A stretch of DNA of 6,653 nucleotides. It comes from Gammaproteobacteria bacterium (GTDB taxonomy: Bacteria; Pseudomonadota; Gammaproteobacteria; Enterobacterales; Alteromonadaceae). Positions 5,953 through 6,653 of the stretch are shown here, piece after piece. Location: contig JAMCRH010000283.1 of assembly GCA_023380515.1 (NCBI GenBank), positions 1-6,653 of the forward strand, in the 5' to 3' direction. The first letter of the stretch is position 1. Every line of letters begins with the position of its first letter. Made by a program: the position numbers and the translations under genes. The notes under the pieces are model-generated. The model worked only from the letters and a program-made list of their open reading frames with translations, did not search any database and was not told where the DNA came from.

Positions 5953-5981
5953 AATTATTTTATGTTATTCATAAAATAATT
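5953..5981. repeat. AT-rich 29-bp perfect palindrome between the dioxygenase and membrane protein genes
   Basis: AATTATTTTATG (5953-5964) and CATAAAATAATT (5970-5981) are perfect 12-bp inverted arms around TTATT. The stem has only one G-C pair and no T run after it, so it is a poor intrinsic terminator. It ends one base before a candidate -35, the position of an operator or activator site. The octamer TATTTTAT in both arms also occurs in the right arm of the palindrome at 5021-5028. Confidence 0.5.
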
Positions 5982-5982
5982 A

Positions 5983-6011
5983 TTGATCTGCATAAATTTC
6001 GATCGTAATGT
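5983..6011 (+). promoter_or_regulatory. Candidate promoter for the six-helix membrane protein gene
   Basis: TTGATC (5983-5988, 4 of 6 to the -35) and TAATGT (6006-6011, 3 of 6 to the -10, keeping the important T1, A2 and T6) are 17 bases apart. Transcription would start near 6018, leaving a leader of about 27 bases. The upstream palindrome abuts the -35. Matches are modest. Confidence 0.35.
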
Positions 6012-6044
6012 GTTCATGTTTTCAACGTTCACTAAGGAACTATC

Positions 6045-6650
6045 ATGAACACGCCATCGTATAAATACGCAGCAGCAGCCGCCGTTGCACTTGCGATTTT
6101 GTTTCCCATTTACTGGTTATCACCGAACTGGTGGAGCGGCGATTCGTTTACACAAATCATGACGCAAGAAATTCAAGTATTGGATTTCTGGGACGGTTTG
6201 TTTGTCGTTATTGGTGTTTTAGAAATAACAGTGTATGCATTTCTGCTGAAGCAGTTTAGCCACCAACTAGAGAGTACTACGCCGTCATTTCTGCTGATTT
6301 TGATGATGGTGTTTGTGGCACTCTTCCATGCCTCGGTCTTTGTTGATGTCGTCTACGCATTAGGTTGGCTCGCCCAAGACCCCGACACTTTGGTTCTGGG
6401 TGTGGGGATTTACTCGCTGATCATGCTGTTCTTATACGCGATCAGTGCCTTTATTTTCGCCATAATCTTACTCACACGCTTCAGCCGGTTGAATGGGGCC
6501 ATGAAAATATTTGCAATTGGCTTACTCATCGCCTGCGTGTTCCAATTTACTGTGGTCTTGGGCATCATCAACATCGTCTTATTCCCGATTCTGATGCTGT
6601 TACTCGCCTTAAACTTCTATAACGGTGAGAGCGAAGTTGAAGTCATCTAA
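6045..6650 (+). CDS. Six-helix integral membrane protein of unknown function
   Basis: I do not recognise this 201-residue protein. It is strongly hydrophobic, with about six predicted membrane helices at roughly 8-25, 48-68, 82-109, 117-143, 153-172 and 174-190, and a short acidic tail (ESEVEVI). The first helix follows a short N-terminus with one lysine and could be an uncleaved anchor. Charged or polar residues inside helices include Asp47, Asp50 and Glu60 around helix 2, and His95 and Asp101 in helix 3, which could be functional. I see no cofactor motif, no paired histidines of a known cytochrome pattern, and no ABC or MFS signature. The ATG at 6045 has TAAGGA 6 bases upstream. It follows the dioxygenase gene on the same strand after 134 bases but probably has its own promoter. 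It is complete: the stop lies 3 bases before the window ends. Confidence 0.8.
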   Translation: MNTPSYKYAAAAAVALAILFPIYWLSPNWWSGDSFTQIMTQEIQVLDFWDGLFVVIGVLEITVYAFLLKQFSHQLESTTPSFLLILMMVFVALFHASVFVDVVYALGWLAQDPDTLVLGVGIYSLIMLFLYAISAFIFAIILLTRFSRLNGAMKIFAIGLLIACVFQFTVVLGIINIVLFPILMLLLALNFYNGESEVEVI

Positions 6651-6653
6651 AGC

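Noticed and set aside
5742..6008. Plus-strand open frame of 88 codons overlapping the end of the dioxygenase.
   Set aside because: It is a frame-shifted shadow of the dioxygenase C-terminus that merely runs on through the AT-rich gap.

Overview
This window looks like ordinary chromosomal DNA from a gammaproteobacterium with roughly balanced base composition. A marine Alteromonadales or Idiomarinaceae-type organism is my best guess, from the flavour of the proteins only; I could not run a search. Seven protein genes fill nearly all of it. I see no tRNA, rRNA, CRISPR array, insertion sequence, integrase or attachment site. No gene-free gap exceeds 213 bases.

Left block (1-2809): a thiamine-diphosphate-dependent phenylpyruvate/indolepyruvate-type decarboxylase (minus strand) is divergent from an SbtA-like, sodium-dependent bicarbonate-family permease (plus strand, GTG start). 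The 213-base gap between them holds a 9/10 match to an FNR/ANR box and several short dyads. The decarboxylase ends in a small hairpin that includes its own stop codon, followed by a U-rich run on the transcript.

Middle block (2806-4915, minus strand): a DoxX-family membrane protein, a LysR-type regulator (GTG start, 13 bases after doxX) and a divergent Tag-like DNA glycosylase read in that order and probably form one operon. The glycosylase gene converges on the permease gene, and their stop codons share the tetranucleotide TTAA.

Right block (4916-6653): a DODA/YgiD-type extradiol ring-opening dioxygenase is divergent from the doxX-lysR operon across a 182-base AT-rich gap. That gap holds a 31-bp near-perfect palindrome, an overlapping T-N11-A LysR-type box, and recognisable -10 elements. 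An AT-rich 29-bp perfect palindrome and a candidate promoter lie between the dioxygenase and the last gene, an unrecognised six-helix membrane protein.

Working model (inference): LysR senses an aromatic or quinone-type compound and controls both DoxX and the dioxygenase from the shared gap. DoxX (respiratory or thiol-quinone membrane protein family) and the ring-opening enzyme would then handle catechol or quinone stress. The phenylpyruvate-type decarboxylase also acts on aromatic compounds, but nothing in the sequence ties the two blocks together. I did not find clear evidence of a wholly new system. The points most worth a second look are the LysR/DoxX/dioxygenase module with its palindromic operator, the glycosylase that seems to lack the classical Tag residues, and the pairing of a CO2-releasing decarboxylase with an SbtA-like transporter.
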